From the NCBI RefSeq assembly GCF_000499845.2, contig NC_023759.2:16590947-16654946 (forward strand): 64,000 nt of DNA. The letters are read 5' to 3'. Below the pieces are notes generated by a model. The model had not been told where the DNA came from. It did not search any database and saw only the letters and a list, made by a program, of their open reading frames with translations. The position numbers and the translations under genes are program-made. Shown here piece by piece: positions 19,880 through 31,149 of the stretch; position 1 is the first letter of the stretch; each line of letters begins with the position of its first letter. This DNA is from Phaseolus vulgaris. Lineage: Eukaryota > Streptophyta > Magnoliopsida > Fabales > Fabaceae.

Positions 19880-20672
19880 TGTACCGCCCTGATGGTCGGG
19901 TGTGATGACGTGGCATCCTGCTACAGTGTAGGCGTGTTGACAAGGCGCCAGGTTGGCAGAAGGGAAGGAAGTCGGGGGGCACGCATGGTCGCCAGTTGTT
20001 GAGCTGGCGTGTTCCGACTTCCAGCTTACCAGAATGGGCGATCGCCAGGTTGAAGATGAAGTCGCCAGATGGAGACCCAGGCGACCAAGCGGTCGGAGAT
20101 CGCCAGAGCGAGCACATCGCCGAAGATGAAGGAGAAGCAGATTATGAAGGCGGCCGGCGAGACCACAGGGAAGGTGTATGAAGGCCCTAACTCGCCAGTT
20201 CCAGTAGATCGCACTCCTAAGTTAGCTATGCACTGGGCAGTACCATGCATAAGTAACTTAGCCAAAATGAGAGTAGAAGCAGCGCCAAGTCAGGGAGCCT
20301 CCAGATGATGGCACGTGTACAGTTGGATGCGAGCCACGTGTCCAAGTCTATAACTGCCAGGAGAGAGAAAGCCACCAGGTATATAAGAGTTCTTAACAAA
20401 CTTTCTGAGGTACGCACGTTCAGTTCATACACTTTACGCTTGCGAGTGATAGAGCTGATTGTGAGAGAGGATTTGCACGGTTCTAGTTCTCTTAGTTTTT
20501 AGTGATACCGTCACTGACTTGAGCGTCGGAGTGCGATCGGCCGCAGCGGCGCCGTATCGTTTCTTTGCAGGTTCTTGAAGCAGATCCCGGAGAGGAACGA
20601 AGGTGAGAAGCGGTGCGCACGTCGATCCTTTGACGAGGCATTCTCCAGCGTTCCGGTCAACAGGCAGGATCA
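19880..20672 (+). mobile_element. Solo LTR of family A (793 bp)
   Basis: A full LTR from TGTACCGCCC to GGATCA with perfect 5-bp TSDs and no internal region, the product of recombination between the two LTRs of a former full element. TATA at 20380 and both G-boxes are kept. Small differences (GGTCGGGTG, ACAGTTGGATG) place it nearer A2 than A1. Confidence 0.95.
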
Positions 20673-20677
20673 AGATG

Positions 20678-21216
20678 TGTGATGTATTGTGCCCTGAATA
20701 GCTTTGTGAGTTGCGGGAACGACGTTACATGGCCATCAGGGAGGCTAATGAACCAGTCCATCGTTGTTCCTGCCAAAGTGCTCATGAACAGCTTGCATCG
20801 CATCGCATCGAAGCCCCCAACAAGCATCATCTGCGTATGGAAAGCCGTGAGGTGGGCCTCCGGGTCTCTGTCCCAGTGAAGGTCACCTTGGGCCCTACGA
20901 GCGTGACTGGTATCGCTGCATCCACGATCTCTTGTGAGAACGGCGTTGGAAACTCTCTGGGTGGTGTCACAGACTCCTGATCTACACCCTCACGCTCACC
21001 TGCGCGAGTTTGCAGATCTCTGCGCAATTCCTCGTTTGAACGGCGTAGTTCTTCGCTCGTTGCTTGCGACGCTACCAAGTCAGCTTGGATGCGTTCTTGG
21101 TTTGCTTTCGACGCGACCATCTCTTCTTGAAGGGCTCGCATCGCCTCCATAACCTGTTGCATGGTGAGGCCCTCACCCCCGTTTGGTGCAACAGGTCCTT
21201 GCCTCGTACTTCTCAT
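20678..21216 (-). pseudogene. Gag N-terminal half of element B, frameshifted
   Basis: ATG at 21216 opens MRSTRQGPVAPNGGEGLTMQ, followed by a short coiled coil (VASKANQERIQADLVASQAT) and PREFPTPFSQEIVDAAIP, the counterpart of PRVFPMPF...QAITDTPIP in A gag. A 1-bp loss near 20865 breaks the frame; related sequence continues to 20678, where the solo LTR and copia insertions interrupt it, and resumes at 669-1. The TSD at 20673-20677 is B sequence. Confidence 0.75.
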
Positions 21217-21285
21217 CTCCTCGATCTTCCTGGTTCTTGTTAGTGGGACAATGTTTTGTATCGTGCCCTACGGTGGGCGCAAAAA

Positions 21286-21412
21286 TGTTCCTGTCGGTTG
21301 ACTCAAAGTGGCTTCGTGCGCCAACGTCACTCTTTCGTCCAGAATCCTTGCGTTTGTACGTGTCGTTCCTGTAATGAATGCCTGAAAACACAAAGACAAG
21401 GGGCACCTTAGA
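21286..21412 (-). repeat. Element B 5' LTR, inner (3') piece
   Basis: Begins TGTTCCTGTC on the plus strand next to the priming region at 21266-21285 (minus strand GCGCCCACCGTAGGGC after a T run). It continues at 31898 after element C. Confidence 0.8.
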
Positions 21413-22214
21413 TGATGGCATTGAGCTCTTCTCTTTTGTGGTTTTTGGGTGGTTTGCGAAAACTTAGTGGTTTTTTGATGGATCAAGGCCCTCCTAGGAG
21501 GTGTGGCTGCCTTGGAGGTGCATGAGAGTAGGGAAATCGAGGGAGGTTCGGCCAACCCCCTTTGGTAGGTGAAAGGATTGAAGATTAAGACCTATATCTT
21601 AGGCAAAGGAGTAAAGTATGGCTCAAGTTTGGCAGCATAACAATACTCAATTTAATCTTACAAAATGAGAGCCAAGCACCTCCTTATATAGGATTGGAGG
21701 GCTGGAATTTGAAGAGCCAAATACAAATGAAATGCTAGCCAAATTACATGTAAGTGTAAGCACATGGAGCACATGGCACATGGGAGCACATGGCCACCTA
21801 GCCTTCACATGGCCGACCTAGATTAGTATGGTAGGTTCTAGAAACTGTAACTAATCTAGGTAATCCTAATTTAATCCTAATTTGCAGAATTAAATAAAGG
21901 TTCACAATGCTATGCTATTTGCACCACAAATAAAGCTATGCTACGCTTGATGGGCTTCTTAGAACAACAACTCTCTTGGTCATGGACCTTGTTGTCCTAG
22001 ACGCTCTTATGGGTGCCCTTCATGCAAACATCAACTCTCTTGGTCATGGACCTTGGTTTCCTAGACGCTCTTGTGGGTGCCCTTCATGCAAGGTTGGTCC
22101 TAGACGCTCTTTTGGTTGCTTTTCATGCAAGGTTGGTCCTAGACGCTCTTGTGGTTGCCCTTCATACAAGGTTGGTCCTTGACGCTCTTTTGGTTGTTGG
22201 GGCCTCTTCCATCA
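21413..22214 (-). repeat. Element C 3' LTR (802 bp)
   Basis: TGATGGCATT to CTTCCATCA on the plus strand. The minus-strand TATATAAG is at 21690-21683. It has an internal tandem array at 21975-22195. It is ~54 bp longer than its partner, mostly from array expansion. Confidence 0.92.
21975..22195 (-). repeat. Tandem repeat inside the C LTR, 36-bp unit
   Basis: Five to six imperfect units built on CCTAGACGCTCTTTTGG and CTTTTCATGCAAGGTTGG. The 5' LTR holds about four units (31723-31880), so copy number changed after insertion or differs by recombination. Confidence 0.85.
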
Positions 22215-22233
22215 TCCCCTTCCTCTTGAAAAA
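22215..22233 (-). promoter_or_regulatory. Polypurine tract of element C
   Basis: Minus strand AAGAGGAAGGGGA directly before the 3' LTR. Confidence 0.75.
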
Positions 22234-22384
22234 GGATTTTTCCTCAAATCCATTGCTTCTTCTTCTTCATGGTTAGGGGGATGGATGTGTATGGCTGGAT
22301 TGTGTCCATCATCTCCTCCTTCTTGAGAAAATCTATCCTCAGTCCACAATGGTGATATCGGATAGCAGCCTCTTGCTACTTCAA

Positions 22385-23323
22385 CTATGCTTGTCCTCCC
22401 AGATCGAACTTCCATCTAGGGGAATTATCAAATAAAGCAAATGAGTTAGTTGAAGTAGTTATATAAAAATCAATTTTATGAAGTTGCCATTTTTGTTTTT
22501 CTTTTGTTTTTGGCAACTTTTTACAATATTTCTCTTTTGATCGTTGTATGTGTTCTCTAATCCTCATTTTAAAATTTTCAATTTTTGTTACTTTTTCCTT
22601 AGGCACAATTCCTTTAGGAAATGGTAACAACTTAAAAGGAGAAAGAGAACTAAGTTCACATACAATTTCAAATGTAGAAATATTAGTAGTCTTGTGTACT
22701 ACTTTATTGTATGCATGCTCATCTCTAGAGTTGTGTGTGCACTTCATGATTACTCTAGGTATAGTAGAAAGAGCTATGTTTTCAATTTCAGTGTGACCAT
22801 TCTTTTGAGGATGATAAGAATTTGAAGGGTACAACTTAGTTCCAAGTTTTTCTAAAAGTATCCTAAAAAACTGGTTTTCAAAGTTTGGAGCTCTTTTCAA
22901 TACTATGCTTAGAGGTAAACTATGAAGTTTCATTACTTCTCTAGAGAAGAGCTTATCCATAAAAATGGAATCAATACCTTTTGTAGTCCAAGGAAGCTCT
23001 AATATAAAATCTAGTTTTATATCTTCCCATGGATCATTTGCAAAAGGTGAAGGAGTATAAAGTTCATGAGACATCGCCTTAGGTGTAGTTTTAAAACAAG
23101 AAATGTATCTAGGGTAATGTCTTTGAACATCATTTCTCATGGGTGACAAAAGTTTTCCTTTTAAAAGCTCTAGAGTTTTATCAACTCTAATTTGGCCCAT
23201 GAGTTCTCCTTCATGAAGAATTTCTCTCTTATGTGCAAAGGTAGTCTCGTTGTTACAACCATTGAGAATTTGAACACTTTGCAATGGTTGTCTCAATAAG
23301 ACATGACAAGTTTCTTTAGGCAC
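22385..23323 (-). pseudogene. Element C integrase remnant
   Basis: 312 open codons resembling the integrase part of D: ILHEGELMGQIRVDKTLELL (zinc-binding side), PWEDIKLDFILELPWTTKG (first Asp region), and SYHPQKNGHTEIENIAL (Glu region). The second catalytic region, SDRDSKF in D, reads LKRAPNFENQFF here, so the DDE triad is lost. RT and RNase H are missing upstream. A decayed or non-autonomous remnant. Confidence 0.75.
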
Positions 23324-23688
23324 TATCTCACATAAAAATTGGCTTTGTAGATGCTTATAGATAACTTGACCTTCACTTGGTGATATCTTAGCACATATGA
23401 GAAATAATCCACTACATCTTTATCTATACAAGCCTCTTTTAAGGATTCTTCTTTTTTTACTAGGCTTGCAAGTGTTCCTTTACAAAAGGTAAGGCTAGGT
23501 TGTTCAACAAGCATATTTTCAAAGGTATTTTCAACTTTTCCTTCTTGTTGAATGACCTTGTGGGAAGGAACACTCTTCTCCCACACCTTTTGTTTCCCAA
23601 GGGTTTGATTTTCTATTTTTGCATTTTCATCACTCTCACTATCTTCTTTTTCTTGGCTACTATTCTCATCTTTGTCCCTTAAGATCAT
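23323..23688 (-). pseudogene. Element C remnant between gag and integrase
   Basis: 121 open codons, acidic and Lys-rich (ENSSQEKEDSESDEN, then VLVEQPSLTF-like text). It sits where the gag-protease linker is expected. No protease motif is visible. It overlaps the next frame at 23323. Confidence 0.4.
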
Positions 23689-23879
23689 AGATCTTTCATT
23701 GGAACATTGAGATGCTAATTGATCATGACCAAGGTATGTAAAACATGGAATTTCTCTAGCTTGAGAGTGTGAGATATGCTCGGCTAGGTTTTGGGAAAGT
23801 TTTAGAGATATTTCTTTTATATGTTCTTCCTCTTTATGGAACTCATTCTTGTCATAAGATACATAGTATGAACTTTGTT

Positions 23880-24699
23880 TTTGACTTGATTGTTTTCACA
23901 AAATTTGTTTTTCAACTTTAAGGCTAAGTTGAATCAAGTCATTTAAATCTCTATAAGGTAAAAGTTCAACTTTGTTTCTTATCTCAAGTTTGAGACCACT
24001 TAAAAACCTAAATATGGTGGTATGGTTTTCTTCAATAATCCTTGCCCTCTTAATATATGACTTCATCTTTTGCCAATATTCTTCTACACTCATATTTCTT
24101 TGATGAAGTCTTTGGAGCTTATCCATCAACTTCCTATTGTCAAGTGAGGGAATATGGCGACATCTCAAGACTCCCCTAAGGTCATTCCAATATGTAATGG
24201 GAGGGTCCTTGTGGAGATTTCTCTCTCTTTTTAGGGCATTCCACCAATACATAGCATCATCTTGAAAACTTAAGGTAGCTAAGGGTACTTTCTTTTCTTC
24301 ACTCACATGGTTGCAAGCAAACAATTGCTCTACCCTCATCTCCCAATATAGATATGTTTCTACATCTTCGTTCCCATAGAAATGAGGTAGCTCTACCTTA
24401 ACCTCCTTTAGGTTTTCTTGTCTCTCTTTTCTAGCTCTCCTAGGGGATGGTTGATGATATTCATTAATTCTAAGACTTTCTTCCCCAAAAGAATCATAAA
24501 CTTGAGAGCTATATGCATGAGAATGTAATTTTTTTGAAATTTAAGACTTCTCATCCTTTGCTTTAGTCAATTCATTAGTTTTGGCCTCATTCTCCAATTG
24601 TTTAGATGAAATTAATTGAATATCCTTGGAAAGTTGTTTTAAAAGAGATTTCAAGGATTTCACATCACTTTTAAGAGATTTAGAGGAGTGAGAAGACAT
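23880..24699 (-). pseudogene. Element C gag, broken
   Basis: ATG at 24699 (MSSHSSKSLKSDVKSLKSLL), a short coiled coil, a TAA near 24543, then a long open part (24339-23896) with typical gypsy gag sequence: LATLSFQDDAMYWWNALKRE, then YWNDLRGVLR, MSVEEYWQKMKSYIKRA and FLSGLKLEIRNKVEL. No zinc knuckle seen. Confidence 0.8.
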
Positions 24700-26524
24700 G
24701 ACTAAAACTTTGTGTTTAGAAGTGCTTTACTTTAAGAAAGAAGAGGAAAGTTAATGAAGGTAGCTTCCCAGGTAAGAGAGGTGAGTCACAAAGGACTACT
24801 TAAATACCAAGTCTTGCCTTAGCCAAAAACTATCCCTCAAAATCTTCACACAATTCTTTTTCTAAGTAAATCACTTAGAACACAATGAGGATGGAGAAAT
24901 CAAATTTTATGCAAGAAAAACAATGCAAAGCTATTTAACAACTAAAGCAATTTATCAAAGCCTTAAACAAAGATAAGCAAAAGCAATTAAGTGAAACTAA
25001 GCACAAATTGACGTAATGAAAACAATTAGCAAATGCTAAACTAGAAAGCTTAAACTAGTCGATCCTAGGTGAGGCTTCTTAGACACTTTGAGCCTTAGAA
25101 GACACACTCACTGTCTAATTCGTGATTAATCCACTAATTAACAAGAGTAAAATGTAATTACAATTCAAGAAATGCAAGAAATTAAATTGCAAAATTAAAT
25201 TTCAGCAAGGCACTTCTTTGACTTGTTGTGACTCTTCTTTGTTGTGCCCTTCAAGGTGTATGGTGTATTTTGGTATTGTGTTTGTTTCTGCCCCTTGCCT
25301 TGATCCTCTTTGATTTAAGTAATTAAATTCTTCAATACAGTATCTATTAAGTAAAGCTAGACTCTCCTCAAGTCAAATACCACTCAACAAGAACCAATTG
25401 ATATTTATCCACCAACAAATTTGAGAGGTCAAGAAAAGAAAGCAAGAAACAATTAATATTTAAAAACAGCACCACTGCAATTGGATTTAATAATGTGACA
25501 CAACTAGAAAGAGTTCAGAATGAAATTGGTCAAGCAAATAAAATAATAGGCACTTAATAAAGGATGGCACACAAAAGAAACCTAAAGATTGGCACTATAA
25601 TTGTTTTGAAAAACCAAAACAGCACCACTGAAAATATTATGGTTCAGAAAGCGTGACTTCAAAGATTTATGTTGAGCTGGCTATTTTGTATTTGTTTATG
25701 AAAATTTAAACACAATCAATTAAGTTTCTTAAAAAACTATTGGCGTTGGTTTCTGATATGATTCCACTAGCTAGATATAGATGATTCTTTGACATTTTAT
25801 GGAATCAACTTGAGTTGGAGAATGAATAGGCACTTTTAATAGAAATGGATCAATGTTCTATGTTTCAAGAACTCACCAAAACTTGCACCAAACACCAAAC
25901 TCACATGGAAGACCCATTTCTTGCCAATTGAACCGATTAAATTGAACAAGAAAGCAAATGCACCATTTAAAAAGCTTAAGAACTGAAATGCACCGAACAA
26001 ATTAAGAAGAAATGAAGAAGAAATAATTGAATCCAGCAACAGAGCATAAGAAGCGAACACTACATGAATTTAAGCTCAAATCACCGAATAGAAAGATCCT
26101 AGACATGTTTTAGAATTCGAATGAACTTGGAAATGAAATGAAAAGATGGAGAAGAGAGGAACTTATGAGAATGAAGAGCTTGGTTGATGGTCACGCCACT
26201 TGAAGTGTGAAGGCTCCAAGATAAGTGAGCAATGCCGCCACTTGAGAGAACCAAGGCACTCAAGATGAGACAAGGAAGAGGAGAAGACAAGTTCTCACAC
26301 ACTCAATCACCAATTTGGGAGAGTTTTGCTACTATAATTCTCAAATCTGATTTATGAAGGACCTAAGCCCTCCTTTTATAGGACTAAGGGTCGGTCATTT
26401 ACATAGCTTATTCCCTAAGATACCCAAAAAGCTCCTAAGCTCACGCCCCTCCTACTAAGCTCATTCCCAAGCTTCTAGAATTTCCTAAACTAAAGCCTAA
26501 AGATGCTTTTACAAAAGAGGTGTC
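24700..26524 (-). other. Non-coding part of element C/D, with LTR-like segment
   Basis: AT-rich DNA with no credible gene. 26060-26524 resembles an LTR promoter region in style (minus-strand TATAAAAGG near 26380, next to a CCTAAGCCCTCC motif like that beside the C TATA box). It directly follows D pol, so it may be the D 3' LTR, but no partner copy is present. 24700-26050 may be the C leader. Confidence 0.35.
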
Positions 26525-26729
26525 TAATGTTTCCCTCTAAGCACCTTTTAATACACAAGAAACTATCAAAAGAGAAAACAATCTTCCACTATTTCCTAAT
26601 TCCTTAAATTTGCTTCTTGTAAGCCTATGAGGTGGGTTATTGACTCTTTGAGCGTCTTCTACTTGGGCCTCTACCTCCTCTTGTCCTTGATTGTTGGCTT
26701 CTATTTCTTCTTGATCTTGATCTCCATCA
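26525..26729 (-). repeat. 205-bp direct repeat, left copy (end of D pol)
   Basis: Matches 30119-30323 with two substitutions. It covers the last ~60 codons of D integrase and a few bases beyond. The right copy abuts the D protease region, an unexpected place. Confidence 0.9.
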
Positions 26730-29295
26730 TACTCCCCGAGTTGGAGAGAATTCGACCACGAATTCTGGAGACCTACAGAAAAAGGAGTTAGATCACTGAT
26801 ATTAAATGTATGACTACCAAGGTATGTATCAGGCATATCTAACTCATAGGCATTGTTATTAATCCTCTTTAGGACTTGGAAAGGTCCATCACCACGAGGC
26901 ATTAGTTTGGACTTCCTTTGAGTAGGAAAACGATCTTTCCTCAAGTGAAGCCAAACCCAATCACCCTCATCAAATAACAATGCTTTTCTCCTTTTATTGG
27001 CAAGTTCGGCATACTTGTCAACCTTCTTCTCAATTCTCATCTTGATGTCTTTATGCAAAGTTTTCACAAAAGAAGTCTTTTCATCCCCATCTTTGCACAA
27101 GACATCCTCAAGGATGGGAATAGGAAGAAGATCAAGAGGTGTTAAGGGATTAAACCCATAGACAACCTCAAAAGGAGAATATGAGGTGGTAGAATTTACT
27201 ACACGGTTATAGGCAAATTCAACATGGGGTAGTAAATTCTCCCACACTTTAGGATTCCCGAAAATGAAGCATCTCAATAGTTGTCCCAAAGTTCTATTTA
27301 CCACTTCGGTTTGACCATCGGTTTGTGGGTGACAAGTGGTAGAAAATAAAAGTTTAGTACCAAGCTTACCCCACAAGGTCTTCCAAAAGTGACTCAAGAA
27401 CTTGGAATCTCTATCGGACACAATAGTTCTAGGAATCCCATGCAAACGAACCACTTCTTGAAAGAAGAGTTTGCAATATGACATGCATCATCCACTTTGT
27501 GGCAAGGAATAAAGTGAGCCATCTTTGAAAAACGATCCACTACCACAAAAATGGAATCCTTTCCCTTTGATGTCTTGGGTAATCCTAAGATGAAATCCAT
27601 CGATATGTCAACCCAAGGCATTGAAGGGATAGGGAGAGGAGTATATAAACCATGGGGATGCATCCTAGATTTAGCTTTGCGACAAGCTATGCATTTATCA
27701 CACAAACTATGAACATGTTTATGCATATGAGGCCAACAGAAATGTTCATGCAACACATCCAAAGTTTTTGCAACCCCAAAGTGACCCATTAAACCTCCCT
27801 CATGTGCTTCTCTAACAAGAGATAATCTAATTGAGCTTTGAGGAACACAAAGACGTTTTCCTTTAAAAAGAAAGTCATCTTGTATAAAAAAATCTTTGTG
27901 TCCTCCTTTGAGACACTCTTGATAGATAAGAGAAAAATCAAGGTCATCATGATAAAGATCCTTAATGTGATTAAAGCCAAGATATTGAGAACCCAAAAGA
28001 TTTAGCAAGGCATATCTTCTAGAAAGTGCATCGGCCACAATATTTATTTTGCCTTGCTTATGTTTGATCACATAAGGAAATTGCTCAAGGAATTCCACCC
28101 ACTTAGCATGCCTCTTGTTAAGTTTGTTTTGGCTTTTCAAATATTTAAGAGATTCATGATCACTATGAATCACAAACTCTTTAGGAAAAAGATAAAGTTG
28201 CCAAGTAAACAAAGCTCTAACAAGTGCATATAATTCTTTATCATAAGTGGAATAGTTGAGATGACTCCCCTTTAATTTCTCACTAAAATAAGCTATGGGG
28301 TGGCCCTTTTGAAGGAGAACAACCCCAATGCCTATACATGAAGCATCACACTCAATCTCAAATGTTTTAGCAAAATTAGGAAGGGCTAAAATGGGAGCAT
28401 TAGTCAATTTTTCTTTTAAAACATCAAAAGCTTTTTGTTGTGCTTCTCCCCATTGAAAAACCACATCCTTTTTCACTATATCATTGAGAGGTGCAGTTAT
28501 TGTACCAAAGTTAGGCACAAATCTTCTATAAAAAGAAGCAAGTCCATGAAAACTTCGGACTTCATTCATAGTAGTAGGCGTAGGCCAATTTTGAATGGCC
28601 ACCACCTTAGCTTGATCCACATGGACCCCTTTGCTACTCACAACAAACCCTAGGAATTCTATATGATCAAGTGCAAACATACATTTATCAAGGTTAGCAT
28701 ACAAGTGTTCCTTCCTAAGGGTTTCTAAAACTTGTCTAACATGCATCCTATGGTCATTCAAAGATAAGCTATAAATGAGGATATCATCAAAATAAACAAC
28801 AACAAACTTACCAATGAAAGGTCTTAGAACATGATGCATGAGGTGCATGAAAGTATTTGGAGCATTAGTTAAACCAAAGGGCATAACTAACCACTCATAT
28901 AAACCAAAGTTGGTCTTAAAAGCCGTCTTCCATTCATCACCCGGTTTGATACGGATTTGATTGTAGCCGCTTTTAAGATCAATCTTTGTAAAAATTTTGG
29001 AACCATGCAATTCATCCAACAAATCATCAAGCCTAGGTATGGGATGCCTATACTTAATTGTAATGTTATTGATAGCCCTACAATCCGAACACATCCTCCA
29101 TGTGCCATCTTTCTTAGGGACAAGGATAATAGGCATAGCACAAGGGCTCATGCTATCTTGGACCCAACCTTTTTCAATCAAAGCCTCAATTTGTTGGCGA
29201 ATTTCCTTGGTTTCACTTGGATTGGTCCTATCGGCCGGACGATTGTGTAAAGAAGATCCCGGAATCAAATCAATTTGGTGCTCAATCCCTCTCAA
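26537..29295 (-). pseudogene. Element D pol: RT, RNase H, integrase (one frameshift)
   Basis: First frame 29295-27394: RT ([31 protein letters not shown], catalytic [11 protein letters not shown]), Ty3-type RNase H ([16 protein letters not shown]), integrase zinc finger ([12 protein letters not shown], then [12 protein letters not shown]) and the first catalytic Asp ([11 protein letters not shown]). A 1-bp shift near 27465 moves to the frame 27484-26537 with [31 protein letters not shown] and a C-terminal [17 protein letters not shown]. The style is chromovirus-like, but I see no chromodomain; the tail is acidic. Only one RNase H is present, unlike the Tat elements. Confidence 0.88.
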
Positions 29296-30152
29296 AGGTG
29301 GAAGGCCTTTTGGAGGATCTTGAACACATCTTGAAACTCCTTTACCAAATTATCAAAGCAATGAGGACTATCAACAAGTGGTTCTAACTTAAGAGGTCTA
29401 GGGATAGCTAAGAAGATAGGATTGTGAGCCACTAGTTCCCTTTGGACCTCATGCCTAGACACAAGAAGCGTAGACTTAGGACTCTTTTCTTTTTCACTCT
29501 CCCTCTTTTTCTTCATAAGAATTTGGTCCTCATGGACTTCTCTTGGAGAGAGAGATTTCAAAGTAACCTTGTGACAATGGAAATCAAAAGAAAGTTTGTT
29601 GGTAAAGCCATCATGAAAAACTTTTCTATCATATTGCCAAGGCCTTCCCAAAAGAACATGTGTTGCTTCCATGGGCACAACATCACATAATACCTCATCT
29701 TTGTATTTTCCAATAGAGAAATGGATGAGGACTTGTTTATTCACAATAATTTCTCCTACTTCACTAAGCCATTGCAATTTGTAGGGCTTTGTATGAGAGA
29801 TAGTAGGCAATCCAAGCTTATCTACCACTCTTGTACTAGCCACATTAGCAGAACTACCCCCATCCACTATTAAGGAACAAATGTTGTTTTGAATAAGACA
29901 TCTTGTATGGAAAATATTTTCCCTTTGACTTTCATCAAAAGGTTGTGAAACTTGTCCAAGAAGTCTTCTCACAACTAACAAATCTCCTTCAAGTGGACTC
30001 TCACTCTCATTCTCACTAGATGCTCTAGAATATGAAGAATGCCTAGGTGAATCCGAATCATGCTCACTCATGACAATGCACAAACATATTCCTTTTAGAA
30101 GGACAATTAGCCATCTATTAATGTTTCCCTCTAAGCACCTTTTAATACACAA
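29292..30152 (-). pseudogene. Element D protease region, frameshifted before RT
   Basis: 286 open codons with the aspartic protease motif LIVDGGSSANVAS and ATHVLLGRPWQYDRK. The N-terminal residues [12 protein letters not shown] come from the repeat junction, not from gag. The frame ends at TGA 29294-29292 after a probable 1-bp loss near 29320; RT continues in the next frame. No D gag is present upstream. Confidence 0.8.
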
Positions 30153-30323
30153 GAAACTATCAAAAGAGAAAACAATCTTCCACTATTTCCTAATTCCTTA
30201 AATTTGCTTCTTGTAAGCCTATGAGGTGGGCTATTGACTCTTTGAGCGTCTTCTACTTGGGCCTCTACCTCCTCTTGTCCTTGATTGTTGGCTTCTATTT
30301 CTTCTTGATTTTGATCTCCATCA
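30119..30323 (-). repeat. 205-bp direct repeat, right copy
   Basis: A copy of 26525-26729 joined to the protease region at TAATGTTTCCCTC. Bases just outside differ on both sides, so it is a captured fragment, not a TSD. Confidence 0.9.
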
Positions 30324-31129
30324 GTTTCACTCCAATCACATGCGCCAATTAATTATAATAATTTTTCCAAAAACAGTGTCCAATTACAGTCAGGTATAGT
30401 GCCAGAATGCACACTTCTTTTGTATGATTTATCTTTTTTTTTCTATTTTGTTTTTTCAACTGATTCTTTTTTTATTTTTGTGCTAACACCTCAAAATATT
30501 GAAATCCAGAGGCTCATAATTTTCTTATGACGTATTTAATTTTCATAAAGCAAAACAGCCAAAACAGACTTGTGAAAACAGATGATTCTGAAATCTAGAA
30601 TCAAAATAGAAAGATATACTTCAAAAACACAATGGAATTAATGTGATGGAATTTGTGTGGATCTAGCACACAAATATGAACTCAAACTAAAAAGAAAAAT
30701 GCACCAAAGGATCAAATCAAAACATAATTCAGATTAGGCACTCAAAACAAAACAAGAAACAAATAAATCAAGAAAGGTACTACTAAGATTTGTTGACAAA
30801 TTTTGGAATCACATGACTTGACAAAACTTATAGATTCAAAAAATAAAATGACTCAAACACATTAATATGAACCGAATAGAATTTCAAACAAGACTCAAGC
30901 AACCTAAAAATTCAAAAACAGCAACACAAAGTACCAAGAATCCTACACAAAATTGAAATAAGATGCTCAAGCACAATTTGAACAAAAACTACCGATTGAA
31001 ATGCATAGAAAAGCATTCAAATCATATTAAAATATAGAAAACAGCAAGACAAGATGAACAAAGATGAACATTATGAATATAAGAAGAACTCAAGCAGAAA
31101 AATACAAAGAGATACTTATCTCTTGAAGA
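30324..31129 (-). other. Leader of element C
   Basis: A-rich non-coding DNA between the primer site and the rearranged D block. No open frame or repeat of note. Confidence 0.5.
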
Positions 31130-31147
31130 CCATAGCTCATGATACCA
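31130..31147 (-). promoter_or_regulatory. Primer-binding site of element C (tRNA-Met type)
   Basis: Minus strand TGGTATCATGAGCTATGG, two bases from the 5' LTR. Confidence 0.8.
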
Positions 31148-31149
31148 AA

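Noticed and set aside
25836..26302. Small minus-strand frames of 74 and 67 codons
   Set aside because: Hydrophobic or low-complexity frames in AT-rich LTR or leader DNA with no family resemblance.
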